A stretch of 64,000 bases of DNA from Devosia sp. (GTDB lineage: Bacteria > Pseudomonadota > Alphaproteobacteria > Rhizobiales > Devosiaceae), in assembly GCA_016713105.1 (NCBI GenBank), contig JADJPS010000003.1, forward strand, positions 124,001 through 188,000, read 5' to 3'. The translations under genes were made by a program, and so were the position numbers. The notes under the pieces are model-generated. The model was not told where the DNA came from and did not search any database. It was given only the letters and a program-made list of their open reading frames with translations. Below are positions 1 to 9,831 of this stretch, piece by piece; position 1 is the first letter of the stretch, and every line of letters begins with the position of its first letter.

Positions 1-1218
1 CTGGAAGACGGCGAACATGGTGAGGAACTCGCCGACGAAGCCCGAGGTGCCTGGCAGGCCGACATTGGCCATGGTGAACACCATGAAGGCGAAGGCGTAG
101 CGCGGCATGCGCTCGACCAGCCCGCCATAGGCGGAAACCTCGCGGGTGTGCATGCGGTCATAGACCACGCCGACGCAGAGGAAGAGCGCGGCCGAGACGA
201 TGCCGTGCGAGATCATCTGGAAGATGGCGCCGTGGATGCCGTAGATGTTGCCCGAAAAGATCCCCATGGTGACAAAGCCCATGTGGGCGACGGACGAATA
301 GGCGATCAGCTTCTTGATGTCGGTCTGCACCAGCGCGACGAGCGATGTGATGATGATCGCCGCGATCGACAGCACGAACACGAAGTTCGCGAACTGGTGC
401 GAGGCATCGGGGAACATCGAGATCGAGAAGCGGATGAAGCCGTAGCCGCCCATCTTCAGCAGGACTGCGGCCAGAATCACGGAGCCGCCGGTCGGGGCCT
501 CGACGTGCGCGTCCGGCAGCCAGGTGTGGAACGGCCACATCGGCATCTTCACCGCGAACGAGGCGAAGAAGCCGATCCACAGCCAGGTCTGGACTTCGGG
601 CGGGAACCTGAAGCTCAGCAGCGAGCGGATATCGAGGGTACCCGCCTGCCAGAACATCGCCATGATGGCCAGCAGCATCAGCACGGTGCCGGTGAAGCTG
701 TAAAAGAAGAACTTGTAGGTCGCCTGGATGCGCCGCGCCCCGCCCCAGATGCCGATGATCAGGAACATCGGGATCAGCGTGCCCTCGAAGAACACGTAGA
801 ACATGGCGAGATCGAGCGTCGCGAAGGCGCCGATCATGAAGGTCTCGAGGATGAGGAATACGATCATGTATTCCTTCACCCGCCGGGTGATCGAGCTCCA
901 GCTGGTCAGCACCACGGCCGGCATCAGCACCGCGGTCAGCGGGATGAACAGCACCGAAATGCCGTCGACGCCCATGCGGTAGCCGATGGAATCGCCGATC
1001 CAGGGGTAGTTCTCGACGAACTGGAACTCAGTGCTGGCGGGATCGAACAGGACCCAGAGGTAGAGGCTGAGCACAGCGGTGACGAGCGTCACGCCGAGCG
1101 CAATCCAGCGCGCGAGGTTGTCAGCCCCCTCCCCCTTGCCGCCGACCAGCAGCAGCACCAACGCACCCAGCGTCGGCAGGAAGGTGATGACCGTCAGAAG
1201 GTGGTCACTGAAGATCAT
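1..1218 (-). CDS. nuoM: NADH-quinone oxidoreductase subunit M, partial (C-terminus outside window)
   Basis: Antiporter-like membrane subunit of respiratory complex I that carries one of the proton-translocation channels. The visible 406 N-terminal residues begin MIFSDHLLTVITFLP and contain the conserved FYVFFEG segment with the TM5 glutamate and the HTWLPDAHVEAPTGGSVILA signature of the Mrp/NuoM family. The frame runs open to the window edge; the family is about 500 residues, so roughly 100 are missing. The ATG overlaps the nuoL stop by one base (TGATG), which indicates translational coupling. It lies in the same minus-strand operon as the other nuo genes. Confidence 0.96.
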   Translation of the reverse strand, partial: MIFSDHLLTVITFLPTLGALVLLLVGGKGEGADNLARWIALGVTLVTAVLSLYLWVLFDPASTEFQFVENYPWIGDSIGYRMGVDGISVLFIPLTAVLMPAVVLTSWSSITRRVKEYMIVFLILETFMIGAFATLDLAMFYVFFEGTLIPMFLIIGIWGGARRIQATYKFFFYSFTGTVLMLLAIMAMFWQAGTLDIRSLLSFRFPPEVQTWLWIGFFASFAVKMPMWPFHTWLPDAHVEAPTGGSVILAAVLLKMGGYGFIRFSISMFPDASHQFANFVFVLSIAAIIITSLVALVQTDIKKLIAYSSVAHMGFVTMGIFSGNIYGIHGAIFQMISHGIVSAALFLCVGVVYDRMHTREVSAYGGLVERMPRYAFAFMVFTMANVGLPGTSGFVGEFLTMFAVFQ

Positions 1219-3248
1219 CAGAGCAGTCCCCCGGCGGTGATGGCCCAGGTGAGCAACGCCGCGATACCGATCAGCATGGCGAAGGCGTAGTGGTAGAGGT
1301 AGCCGGACTGGAGCTTGACGACGCGGGCGGTGACATCCTTGACGCGATGGCCGAGGCCCTCGGTGAGGGTCTTGTCGACCAGCCAGTCATCGAAGCCCTT
1401 CCACAGCGCATTGCCGATCCACAGCGCGGGCCGGACGAAGATGCGGTCGTAGAGCTCGTCGAAGTACCACTTGTTGAGCAGGAACCTGTAGAGCCCCGGA
1501 TTGGTCGCGGCGAGGCGGGCCGGCATGCCGGTATCGCGAAGGTACATGTACCAGGCGGCGCCGAAGCCGAGCAGCATGGCGAGGGTCGCCGACCACTTGA
1601 CCCAGAGCGGGACCTGGTGGGCGGCTTCGAGCAGTTCGTGCGGGACCACGACCGAGCCCTGGAAGAAGTGCTCGATGTGCTCGGCATGGCCGAAGAACAG
1701 CTCGTTGAAGACGAGGCCGGCCAGCACCGCGCCAACGGCGAGGATGGCCAGCGGCACCAGCATGACGCGCGGCGCCTCGTGCGCATTGTCGTAGGCGCTG
1801 CCGTGGTGGCCGTGATCGTCGTGCGCATGGTCGTCGTGACCGTGCGCAGCATGCGCCTCGCGCGGCTTGCCGTGGAAGGTGAGGTGGATCAGGCGCCAGG
1901 AATAGAAGCTGGTGAACATCGCCGCGACGACCAGCGCCCAGAAGACGATGTAGCCGGTCGACTCCCCGGCCGCATAGGCGACCTCGATGATGCCGTCCTT
2001 CGAGAAGAAGCCGGCAAAGCCGAGCGGGGTGCCCGGGATGCCGACCCCGGTCAGGGCCAGGGTGCCGATGATCATCATCCAGTAGGTGAACGGGATCTTC
2101 GACTTGAGCCCGCCCATGGCCCGCATGTCCTGCTCGTGGTGCATCGCATGGATCACCGAGCCGGCGCCGAGGAACAGCAGCGCCTTGAAGAAGGCGTGCG
2201 TGAACAGGTGGAAGATGCCCACCGAGTAGGCGCCGACGCCGAGCGCCACGAACATGTAGCCGAGCTGCGAGCAGGTCGAATAGGCGATGACCCGCTTAAT
2301 GTCGTTCTGGACGAGGCCGACGGTGGCAGCGAAGAAGGCGGTCATCGCGCCCACCAGCATCACCACCATCATGGTGAACTCGCTCGCCTCGAACATCGGG
2401 GAGAGGCGGGCCACCATGAACACCCCGGCCGTCACCATGGTGGCGGCGTGGATCAGGGCCGACACCGGCGTCGGACCCGCCATGGCGTCGGGCAGCCAGG
2501 TGTGGAGCAGGAACTGCGCGGACTTGCCCATGGCGCCCATGAACAGCAGCAGGGTGACCACGGTCATGGCATGCGCATCCCAGTTGAGGAAGCGCATGGT
2601 GGCATCGGCATGCTCGGGGACGGCGTGGAAGGCGCCGTCGAAATCGAGGTGGCCGAGCACCATGAACGCGGCGAAGATGCCGAGCGCGAAGCCGAAATCG
2701 CCGACGCGATTGACGACGAAGGCCTTCATCGCCGCGGCATTGGCCGAGGGGCGCCTGTACCAGAAGCCGATCAGCAGGTAGGAGGCGAGGCCCACCCCTT
2801 CCCAGCCGAAGAACATCTGCAGGAGGTTGTCGGCCGTCACCAGCATCAGCATGGCGAAGGTGAAGAGCGACAGGTAGGCGAAGAAGCGCGAGCGGTGCGG
2901 ATCGTCGGCCATGTAGCCGATGGAATAGACGTGGACGAGGCTCGAGACGGTGTTCACCACCACCAGCATGATGGCGGTAAGCGTATCGACGCGCAGCACC
3001 CAGTCGAGCTGGAGCGCGCCCGAGTGGATCCAGCTCAGCACCACGACCTTGGTGGCCTCGGCATGGCCCGCGCCCTCGGCAGCCTCGGGAGCGAACCAGT
3101 AGCCGGCGAAGACGACCCAGCTCAGCACCGCCGAGCCGATCAGCAGCCCGGTGGTGATGTACTCGCTGGTGCGATGCCCGATGATGCGGCCCAGCAGGCC
3201 GGCGATCAGGGCCCCGACGAGCGGGAAAAAGACAATGGCCTGGATCAC
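1218..3248 (-). CDS. nuoL: NADH-quinone oxidoreductase subunit L
   Basis: Largest antiporter-like membrane subunit of complex I, at the distal end of the membrane arm, with a long lateral helix at its C-terminus. The protein has 676 residues. Visible family marks are the FFGWEGVGLASYLLIG segment (E150 in the TM5 position), HTWLPDAMAGPTPVSALIHA at about 249-268 and a long hydrophobic tail. An unusual histidine/aspartate-rich cytoplasmic-type loop lies at about residues 465-484 (eight or more His in 20 residues), between two membrane segments. Only three bases separate it from nuoK, and it overlaps nuoM. Confidence 0.97.
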   Translation of the reverse strand: MIQAIVFFPLVGALIAGLLGRIIGHRTSEYITTGLLIGSAVLSWVVFAGYWFAPEAAEGAGHAEATKVVVLSWIHSGALQLDWVLRVDTLTAIMLVVVNTVSSLVHVYSIGYMADDPHRSRFFAYLSLFTFAMLMLVTADNLLQMFFGWEGVGLASYLLIGFWYRRPSANAAAMKAFVVNRVGDFGFALGIFAAFMVLGHLDFDGAFHAVPEHADATMRFLNWDAHAMTVVTLLLFMGAMGKSAQFLLHTWLPDAMAGPTPVSALIHAATMVTAGVFMVARLSPMFEASEFTMMVVMLVGAMTAFFAATVGLVQNDIKRVIAYSTCSQLGYMFVALGVGAYSVGIFHLFTHAFFKALLFLGAGSVIHAMHHEQDMRAMGGLKSKIPFTYWMMIIGTLALTGVGIPGTPLGFAGFFSKDGIIEVAYAAGESTGYIVFWALVVAAMFTSFYSWRLIHLTFHGKPREAHAAHGHDDHAHDDHGHHGSAYDNAHEAPRVMLVPLAILAVGAVLAGLVFNELFFGHAEHIEHFFQGSVVVPHELLEAAHQVPLWVKWSATLAMLLGFGAAWYMYLRDTGMPARLAATNPGLYRFLLNKWYFDELYDRIFVRPALWIGNALWKGFDDWLVDKTLTEGLGHRVKDVTARVVKLQSGYLYHYAFAMLIGIAALLTWAITAGGLL

Positions 3249-3251
3249 GGC

Positions 3252-3572
3252 TCAGCCCTTCAGCGAGTTGACGTCTTCCACGGCGATGGAGCCGCGGTTG
3301 CGGTAGAAGATGACGAGGATGGCGAGGCCGATGGCGGCCTCGGCGGCGGCGACCGTGAGGATCAGCAGCGCGAACACCTGGCCGGCGAGATCGCCAAGCT
3401 GGGCCGAGAAGGCCACGAGGTTGAGGTTCACCGAGAGCAGGATCAGCTCCACCGACATCAGGATGACGATGATGTTCTTCCTATTGAGGAAGATGCCGAA
3501 CACGCCCAGCGTGAACAGGATCGCCGCGACGGTGAGGTAGTGCCCCAGCCCGATTCCAGCCTCTGCCAGCAT
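3252..3572 (-). CDS. nuoK: NADH-quinone oxidoreductase subunit K
   Basis: Small three-helix membrane subunit of complex I (106 residues; family about 100). It has the conserved GIFLNRKNIIVILMSVEL stretch with the membrane glutamate, a second buried glutamate in TVAAAEAAIGLAILV, and the typical C-terminal YRNRGSIAVEDVNSLKG. Its start directly abuts the nuoJ stop with no gap, as expected for an operon gene. The start is set by conserved N-terminal alignment (GHYLTVAAILFTLGVFGI follows). Confidence 0.97.
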   Translation of the reverse strand: MLAEAGIGLGHYLTVAAILFTLGVFGIFLNRKNIIVILMSVELILLSVNLNLVAFSAQLGDLAGQVFALLILTVAAAEAAIGLAILVIFYRNRGSIAVEDVNSLKG

Positions 3573-4181
3573 TTAGAGCCCCTGCCCCGATTTGACCTTG
3601 ACCAGTTCGGTCGCCTGCGCCCGTGTCCGGTTGGACTGCTTGAAGATGTCCTGCCGCTTGACCCCGCTCTTGTGGCGGAGGGTCAGCACGATGGCGCCGA
3701 TCATGGCGACCAGCAGCACCGCTCCGGCGCCCTGGAACAGGAAGACATAGCGCGTGTAGAGCAGCTGGCCGAGCGCGCGGGTGTTGTCGATGCCCGCATC
3801 GATCGGCACCACCGCCTGCGAGGCGACTTCCGGCGCCAGCACGTAGCTGCCCCCGACGAGCAGCAGCTCGATCAGCATGATGGCGCCGACGACCACCCCG
3901 ATCGGGGCGTATTGCAGCATGCCCTGCTTGAGCGAGGCGAAATCGACGTCGAGCATCATGGTGACGAACAGGAACAGCACCGCGACGGCGCCGACATAGA
4001 CGACGATGAGGATCAGCGCCAGGAACTCCGCCCCCGCCAGCATGAACAGCCCGGCGGCGTTCACGAAGGTGAGGATGAGGAACAGCACCGAATGCACCGG
4101 GTTGCGCGACGCGATCACCATCAGCGCCGAAGCGACGGCAATGGCCGAGAAGATGTAGAAGAAGAAGAGCGGGAGGGTCAT
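3573..4181 (-). CDS. nuoJ: NADH-quinone oxidoreductase subunit J
   Basis: Membrane subunit of complex I with five predicted helices (202 residues). The conserved VYVGAVAVLFLFVTMML segment contains the helix that forms the pi-bulge in known structures. I start it at ATG 4181 (MTLPLFFFYIFSAIAVASA). The open frame continues 27 codons upstream, but that part is translated palindromic repeat DNA and does not match the family. The 162-bp gap to nuoI is the largest inside the operon apart from the nuoC-nuoD insertion and holds a repeat element. Confidence 0.96.
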   Translation of the reverse strand: MTLPLFFFYIFSAIAVASALMVIASRNPVHSVLFLILTFVNAAGLFMLAGAEFLALILIVVYVGAVAVLFLFVTMMLDVDFASLKQGMLQYAPIGVVVGAIMLIELLLVGGSYVLAPEVASQAVVPIDAGIDNTRALGQLLYTRYVFLFQGAGAVLLVAMIGAIVLTLRHKSGVKRQDIFKQSNRTRAQATELVKVKSGQGL

Positions 4182-4189
4182 GGGGACTC

Positions 4190-4320
4190 GCTTCTTCCCT
4201 TCCCCCTCGGGGGGAGAAGGTGGCGAAGCGCCGGATGGGGGCTGAGGGGGGGCGGCCCTCACCCCAGGTGCTACGTCGCTGCGCTCGGGCCTCCCCTGAG
4301 GGGAGAGGGGGAACCACTCC
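4190..4320. repeat. Palindromic intergenic mosaic repeat (RIME-like)
   Basis: The space between nuoI and nuoJ is filled with closely spaced palindromes: a C-run/G-run stem at about 4198-4216, a short GGCGAAGCGCC hairpin at about 4222-4232, and the perfect palindrome CTCCCCTGAGGGGAG near 4291-4305. The layout and base composition resemble the short mosaic repeats scattered between genes in Rhizobiales. That family assignment is from memory of the pattern, not from an alignment. No other copy was noticed in this window. Transcribed as mRNA it would fold strongly and could cause partial termination or mark a processing site between nuoI and nuoJ. Confidence 0.6.
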
Positions 4321-4343
4321 GCCGATCGTGATAGCTGGCTGCA

Positions 4344-4832
4344 TCATCTGTACGGCGCATCGGCGGCGAGGTTGGCAGCGATTTCACGCTCCCAGCGATC
4401 GCCGTTGGCGAGCAGCCTCTCCTTGGAGAAGTAGAGTTCTTCGCGGGTTTCGGTCGCGAATTCGAAGTTCGGCCCCTCGACGATGGCGTCGACCGGGCAG
4501 GCCTCCTGGCAGAAGCCGCAATAGATGCACTTCACCATGTCGATGTCGTAGCGCACGGTGCGGCGGGTGCCGTCGTTCTGGCGCGGGCCGGCCTCGATGG
4601 TGATGGCTTGGGCCGGGCAGATCGCTTCGCAGAGCTTGCAGGCGATGCAGCGCTCTTCACCGTTGGGATAGCGACGCAACGCATGCTCGCCGCGGAATCG
4701 GGGCGAATACGGAATCTTCTCGAAGGGGTAGTTGATGGTCTTCTTGGGCGCGAAGAAATAGCGCATCGACAGCAGGAAGGCGCCGACGAACTCGCGCAGC
4801 AGCAGGCCGTTGAGGAACTGGAAGAACTTCAT
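4344..4832 (-). CDS. nuoI: NADH-quinone oxidoreductase subunit I (2x[4Fe-4S])
   Basis: Peripheral-arm subunit that carries clusters N6a and N6b on the electron path to quinone. The protein has 162 residues. Two ferredoxin motifs are intact: C62-x2-C65-x2-C68-x3-C72-P and C102-x2-C105-x2-C108-x3-C112-P. The start ATG (MKFFQFLNGLLLREF) shares its A with the nuoH stop (TGATG), so it is probably translationally coupled to nuoH. A longer open frame upstream is only the antisense-free shadow of nuoH in another frame. Confidence 0.97.
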   Translation of the reverse strand: MKFFQFLNGLLLREFVGAFLLSMRYFFAPKKTINYPFEKIPYSPRFRGEHALRRYPNGEERCIACKLCEAICPAQAITIEAGPRQNDGTRRTVRYDIDMVKCIYCGFCQEACPVDAIVEGPNFEFATETREELYFSKERLLANGDRWEREIAANLAADAPYR

Positions 4833-5929
4833 CAGACGGCCCCCCCGTGCCAGCCCCAGCCGGTGAACTGGAGGATCGCGGCGACGGCGATGACCATCAC
4901 CAGCGAGATCGGCAGGAACACCTTCCAGCCGATCCGCATCAACTGATCGTAGCGGTAGCGCGGCACGAAGGCCTTCACCATGGCGAACATGAAGAACACC
5001 AGGCAGAGCTTGAGCACGAACCAGATCGAGCCGGGAACCCAGTTGAGCAACGGCGTATCGATCGGTGACGCCCAGCCTCCGAGGAAGAGGATGGTGGTCA
5101 TGGCGCACATCAGCTGGATGGCCACGTACTCGCCGAGCATGAACAGCAGATAGGGCGTCGAGGAATATTCGACCATGAAGCCGGCGACGAGTTCCGACTC
5201 CGCCTCGACCAGATCGAAGGGCGGGCGGTTCGTCTCGGCCAGCGCCGAGATGAAGAAGATCACGAACATCGGGAACAGCGGCAGCCAGAACCAGTTGAGG
5301 AAACTGAGCCACGGCACGCCGAGCGCGTAGGCAAGCCCCATCTGCTGCTGCGCGACGACGATGTCGGTGAGGTTCAGCGAGCCCACCACCAGCAGCACGG
5401 TGATGATGACGAAGCCGATCGAGACTTCGTAACTGACCATCTGCGCGGCCGAGCGCAGCGCGCCGAGGAAGGCGTATTTGCTGTTGGACGACCAGCCGGC
5501 CATGATGATGCCGTAGACGCCGAGGGATGAGATGGCGAAGATGTAGAGGACGCCGACATTGATGTCGGCCAGCGCCCAGCCGGCATCGATCGGGATCACC
5601 ACCCAGGCGCTGAGCGCCAGCACCGAGGTGACCAGCGGGGCCAGCAGGAAGACCACCTTGTCGGAGCTCGCCGGGATGACCGGCTCCTTGAACACGAACT
5701 TCAGCAGGTCGGCAAAGCTCTGCAGGAGGCCGAAGGGGCCGACCACGTTGGGGCCGCGACGCACCTGGACGGCAGCCCAGATCTTGCGGTCGGCGAGCAG
5801 GATGTAGGCGGTCAGGATCAGGAGTGCGACAAGGAACAGCAGCCCCTTGTAGACGAAGCCGATCTGGTCGCCCCACCCGAAGACCGGGATGCCCAGCAGG
5901 TAATCCAGCGCTGAAACGATGAAGTCCAT
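4832..5929 (-). CDS. nuoH: NADH-quinone oxidoreductase subunit H
   Basis: Membrane subunit at the junction of both arms of complex I; it forms part of the quinone-binding chamber. The protein has 365 residues and about eight membrane helices. The conserved loops VQVRRGPNVVGPFGLLQSF and AETNRPPFDLVEAESELVAG, and the EYSSTPYLLFMLGEY motif, are all present. I choose ATG 5929 (MDFIVSALDYLLGIPV). A longer frame exists upstream but is translated nuoG DNA. The gap to nuoG is 10 bp. Confidence 0.96.
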   Translation of the reverse strand: MDFIVSALDYLLGIPVFGWGDQIGFVYKGLLFLVALLILTAYILLADRKIWAAVQVRRGPNVVGPFGLLQSFADLLKFVFKEPVIPASSDKVVFLLAPLVTSVLALSAWVVIPIDAGWALADINVGVLYIFAISSLGVYGIIMAGWSSNSKYAFLGALRSAAQMVSYEVSIGFVIITVLLVVGSLNLTDIVVAQQQMGLAYALGVPWLSFLNWFWLPLFPMFVIFFISALAETNRPPFDLVEAESELVAGFMVEYSSTPYLLFMLGEYVAIQLMCAMTTILFLGGWASPIDTPLLNWVPGSIWFVLKLCLVFFMFAMVKAFVPRYRYDQLMRIGWKVFLPISLVMVIAVAAILQFTGWGWHGGAV

Positions 5930-5939
5930 ACCCGGGTCC

Positions 5940-8051
5940 TTACTCAGCAGCCTGCTTGAGGCCGGCCGCCAGTGCGGCGCATTCGCCCATCGTCGCGGAC
6001 GCCCGGGCGATCGGATTGGTGAGGTAGAAATCCTTGACCGGCGAGGTGAAGCTCGCCGCAGTCGACTTGGTGGCCGCACCTGCCAGCCTGCGGACATCGG
6101 CCACGGAGCCGGCGGCGATCTGGTCGATCCTGGCCAGATGCGGATACTCGGCATAGATCGCGGCACGCAGCCCGGTCAGCGAGTTGAACGGCAGCGGCTT
6201 GCCGAGCACAGCCGAGAGGGCGCGGATGATGGCCCAGTCTTCCTTGGCCTCGCCCGGCGGGAACACGGCCCGCTCGGTCATCTGCACGCGACCCTCGGTA
6301 TTGACGTAGGTGCCGGACTTCTCGGTGTAGGCGGCAGACGGCAGGATCACGTCGGCGCGGTGCGCCCCGGCATCCCCGTGCGTGCCGACATAGACGACGA
6401 AGGCCTTGCCCATCGCGTTCATGTCGTACTCGTCGGCGCCCAGCAGGAACAGCACGTCGAGCTCGCCCTTGCCGGCGAGGCCGACCTGATCGGCGGAACA
6501 GACGCCACCATCGTGCGGCACGAAGCCGATATCGAGACCGCCGACGCGGCTGGCGGCATTGTGCAGCAGCGCGAAGCCGTTCCAGTCCTCGGAGGCGCCC
6601 GAGCCGGTGGCAAGCTTGGCTGCCATGGCGATGACGTCGCGGCCGATCTGCTTGGAGTGCGCGGCGCCGTGCGACACGGCCCCCTCGCCCACGATGATCA
6701 GCGGCCGCACGGCCTTGGCGAGAATCTCGCCGAAGCTGCCCTTGCGGGCGACCAGATCGACCAGGGCCGAGAGGCTGTTGCCGAGGTATTCGTAGCCGTA
6801 GGTGAGGTCGGCCTGATCGCCGATGACCGCGATGGGCGTGCCCCTGGCGCGCCAGGCCTTGCGGATGCGGGCGTTGACCAGCGCCGCTTCCTTGCGCGGG
6901 TTGGCCCCGATGATGAGGATGGCGTCGGCGTCTTCGATCCCGGCGATGGTCGGGTTGAAGATGTAGGCCGAACGCGGCATCGACGGATCGATGCCCGACA
7001 TGGCGGGACGGCAATCGGTCATGCCGGAGCCGAGCGCGGTCATCAGGGCCTTGAGGGCGTACATGTCCTCGACCGCGGCAAGGTCACCGGCGATGGCGCC
7101 GACCTTGTTGCCACCGCCCGAGGCCTTGAGGGCCCTGGCAATGGCAGCGAACGCCTCGTCCCAGCTGGCCGGCTTCAGCTTGCCGTTGTGGCGGACATAG
7201 GGGCGGTCGAGGCGCTGGCTCTTGAGGCCGTCCCAGATGAAGCGGGTCTTGTCCGAAATCCACTCTTCGTTGATGGCCTCGTTGACGCGCGGCAGGATGC
7301 GCATCACTTCGCGGCCGCGGCTGTCGACGCGGATGGCCGAGCCGACGGCGTCCATGACGTCGATGGACTCGGTCTTGTTCAGCTCCCAGGGGCGGGCATG
7401 GAAGGCGTAGGGCTTCGACGTCAGCGCGCCGACCGGGCAGAGGTCGATGACATTGCCCTGCAGCTCGCTGGTCAGCGCCCGTTCGAGATAGGAAGTGATC
7501 TCGGCGTCCTCGCCGCGACCGGTGAGGCCCATCTCGGTGATGCCGGCGACCTCGGTGGTGAAGCGGACGCAGCGCGTGCAGTGGATGCAGCGGTTCATCG
7601 AGGTCTTGACCAGCGGGCCGAGGTACTTGTCCTCGACGGCGCGCTTGTTCTCGGCGTAGCGGGACGTGTCCACGCCATAGGCCATCGCCTGGTCCTGCAG
7701 GTCGCACTCGCCGCCCTGGTCGCAGATCGGGCAATCGAGCGGGTGGTTGATGAGCAGGAACTCCATCACCCCCTCGCGGGCCTTCTTGACCATCGGAGTG
7801 TTGGTGAACATTTCCGGCGGCTCGCCGTTCGGGCCGGGGCGCAGGTCCTTGACGTTCATGGCGCAGCTGGCCTGCGGCTTCGGCGGACCGCCCTTCACCT
7901 CGACGAGGCACATGCGGCAATTGCCGGCGACCGACAGGCGCTCATGGTAGCAGAAGCGCGGGATTTCGGCGCCAGCCGCCTCGGCGGCCTGCATCAGCGT
8001 GTAGTAGTCGGGGACCTCGACGAGCTGGCCGTCGACCTTGATACTTGCCAT
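5940..8051 (-). CDS. nuoG: NADH-quinone oxidoreductase subunit G
   Basis: Large Fe-S subunit of the NADH-oxidising arm (703 residues). Visible ligands are the [2Fe-2S] N1b set C34, C45, C48 and C63; the N5 [4Fe-4S] set H103, C107, C110 and C116 (HPLDCPICDQGGEC); and the N4 set C155, C158, C161 and C205. The rest is a molybdopterin-oxidoreductase-like domain without a cofactor role in complex I. The extra N7 cluster motif of some NuoG proteins is not seen. The start overlaps by one base the stop of a 68-codon coiled-coil gene that sits between nuoF and nuoG. Confidence 0.97.
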   Translation of the reverse strand: MASIKVDGQLVEVPDYYTLMQAAEAAGAEIPRFCYHERLSVAGNCRMCLVEVKGGPPKPQASCAMNVKDLRPGPNGEPPEMFTNTPMVKKAREGVMEFLLINHPLDCPICDQGGECDLQDQAMAYGVDTSRYAENKRAVEDKYLGPLVKTSMNRCIHCTRCVRFTTEVAGITEMGLTGRGEDAEITSYLERALTSELQGNVIDLCPVGALTSKPYAFHARPWELNKTESIDVMDAVGSAIRVDSRGREVMRILPRVNEAINEEWISDKTRFIWDGLKSQRLDRPYVRHNGKLKPASWDEAFAAIARALKASGGGNKVGAIAGDLAAVEDMYALKALMTALGSGMTDCRPAMSGIDPSMPRSAYIFNPTIAGIEDADAILIIGANPRKEAALVNARIRKAWRARGTPIAVIGDQADLTYGYEYLGNSLSALVDLVARKGSFGEILAKAVRPLIIVGEGAVSHGAAHSKQIGRDVIAMAAKLATGSGASEDWNGFALLHNAASRVGGLDIGFVPHDGGVCSADQVGLAGKGELDVLFLLGADEYDMNAMGKAFVVYVGTHGDAGAHRADVILPSAAYTEKSGTYVNTEGRVQMTERAVFPPGEAKEDWAIIRALSAVLGKPLPFNSLTGLRAAIYAEYPHLARIDQIAAGSVADVRRLAGAATKSTAASFTSPVKDFYLTNPIARASATMGECAALAAGLKQAAE

Positions 8052-8257
8052 CAGTGTGCATCCACCAGATCGAGACGGCGCTCGATGCGTTCTACCCGGT
8101 CCTCAAGGCGATCGATCCGACGCTGGACGACGTTGAGGCCCTCTTCAACCGCAGTCAGACGCACTTTCACATCGTGCAGGTCATCGATCACACGGTCCAT
8201 CTTGGCATCCAGACGCCGGAGCAATACGAGCACGACGCTGTCGGGTTCTTCCGCCAT
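8051..8257 (-). CDS. Small coiled-coil protein inserted between nuoF and nuoG
   Basis: I do not recognise this 68-residue protein as a named family. After a short hydrophobic start (EEPDSVVLVLLRRLD) it is a single predicted coiled coil with heptad-like Leu/Val/Ile spacing, ending RIERRLDLVDAH. It begins three bases after the nuoF stop and ends in a TGATG overlap with nuoG, so it is embedded in the operon and should be co-translated. Its C-terminal half resembles the 84-residue protein between nuoE and nuoF (RIERRLDIIEEPVK), at DNA level too. The two therefore look like a duplicated pair. Function is unknown; a scaffold or assembly role in complex I is only inferred from position. Confidence 0.75.
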   Translation of the reverse strand: MAEEPDSVVLVLLRRLDAKMDRVIDDLHDVKVRLTAVEEGLNVVQRRIDRLEDRVERIERRLDLVDAH

Positions 8258-8260
8258 TTC

Positions 8261-9574
<1,314 letters not shown>

Positions 9575-9576
9575 AG

Positions 9577-9831
9577 CTATTTCACCGGTTCTTCGATGAT
9601 GTCGAGGCGGCGCTCGATGCGCGCGAGACGATGATCAATGGTTCCGAACATGCGGTAGAGATTGGCAACATCGGTGTTTGTCGCGTTGTGGCTGATCGTC
9701 AATGCCCGCGTTTGTTCAGCGAGGGCATCGATCCGCATTTCCACTGCACTCAGCCGATCTTCGATATTGGCCGGCCGTCCCTGAATGGCCTCCAGTACGC
9801 CGTAGATCAGTTCGTTGCTCACCTCGGCCAT
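9577..9831 (-). CDS. Small coiled-coil protein inserted between nuoE and nuoF
   Basis: An unrecognised 84-residue protein. It starts MAEVSNELIYGVLEAIQGR, followed by two helical stretches with heptad spacing (ANIEDRLSAVEMRIDALAEQ and IDHRLARIERRLDIIEE). Its ATG overlaps the nuoE stop region (9831 is shared) and its TAG lies two bases before the nuoF ATG, so it reads as a genuine operon gene. Its C-terminus matches that of the 68-residue protein on the other side of nuoF. No membrane segment or cysteine is present. Function is unknown. Confidence 0.75.
   Translation of the reverse strand: MAEVSNELIYGVLEAIQGRPANIEDRLSAVEMRIDALAEQTRALTISHNATNTDVANLYRMFGTIDHRLARIERRLDIIEEPVK

Noticed and set aside
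1290..4331. Long plus-strand open frame opposite nuoL, nuoK and nuoJ
   Set aside because: It is an antisense shadow of three well-supported complex I genes, rich in His/Glu/Asp with no domains; the true genes are on the minus strand.
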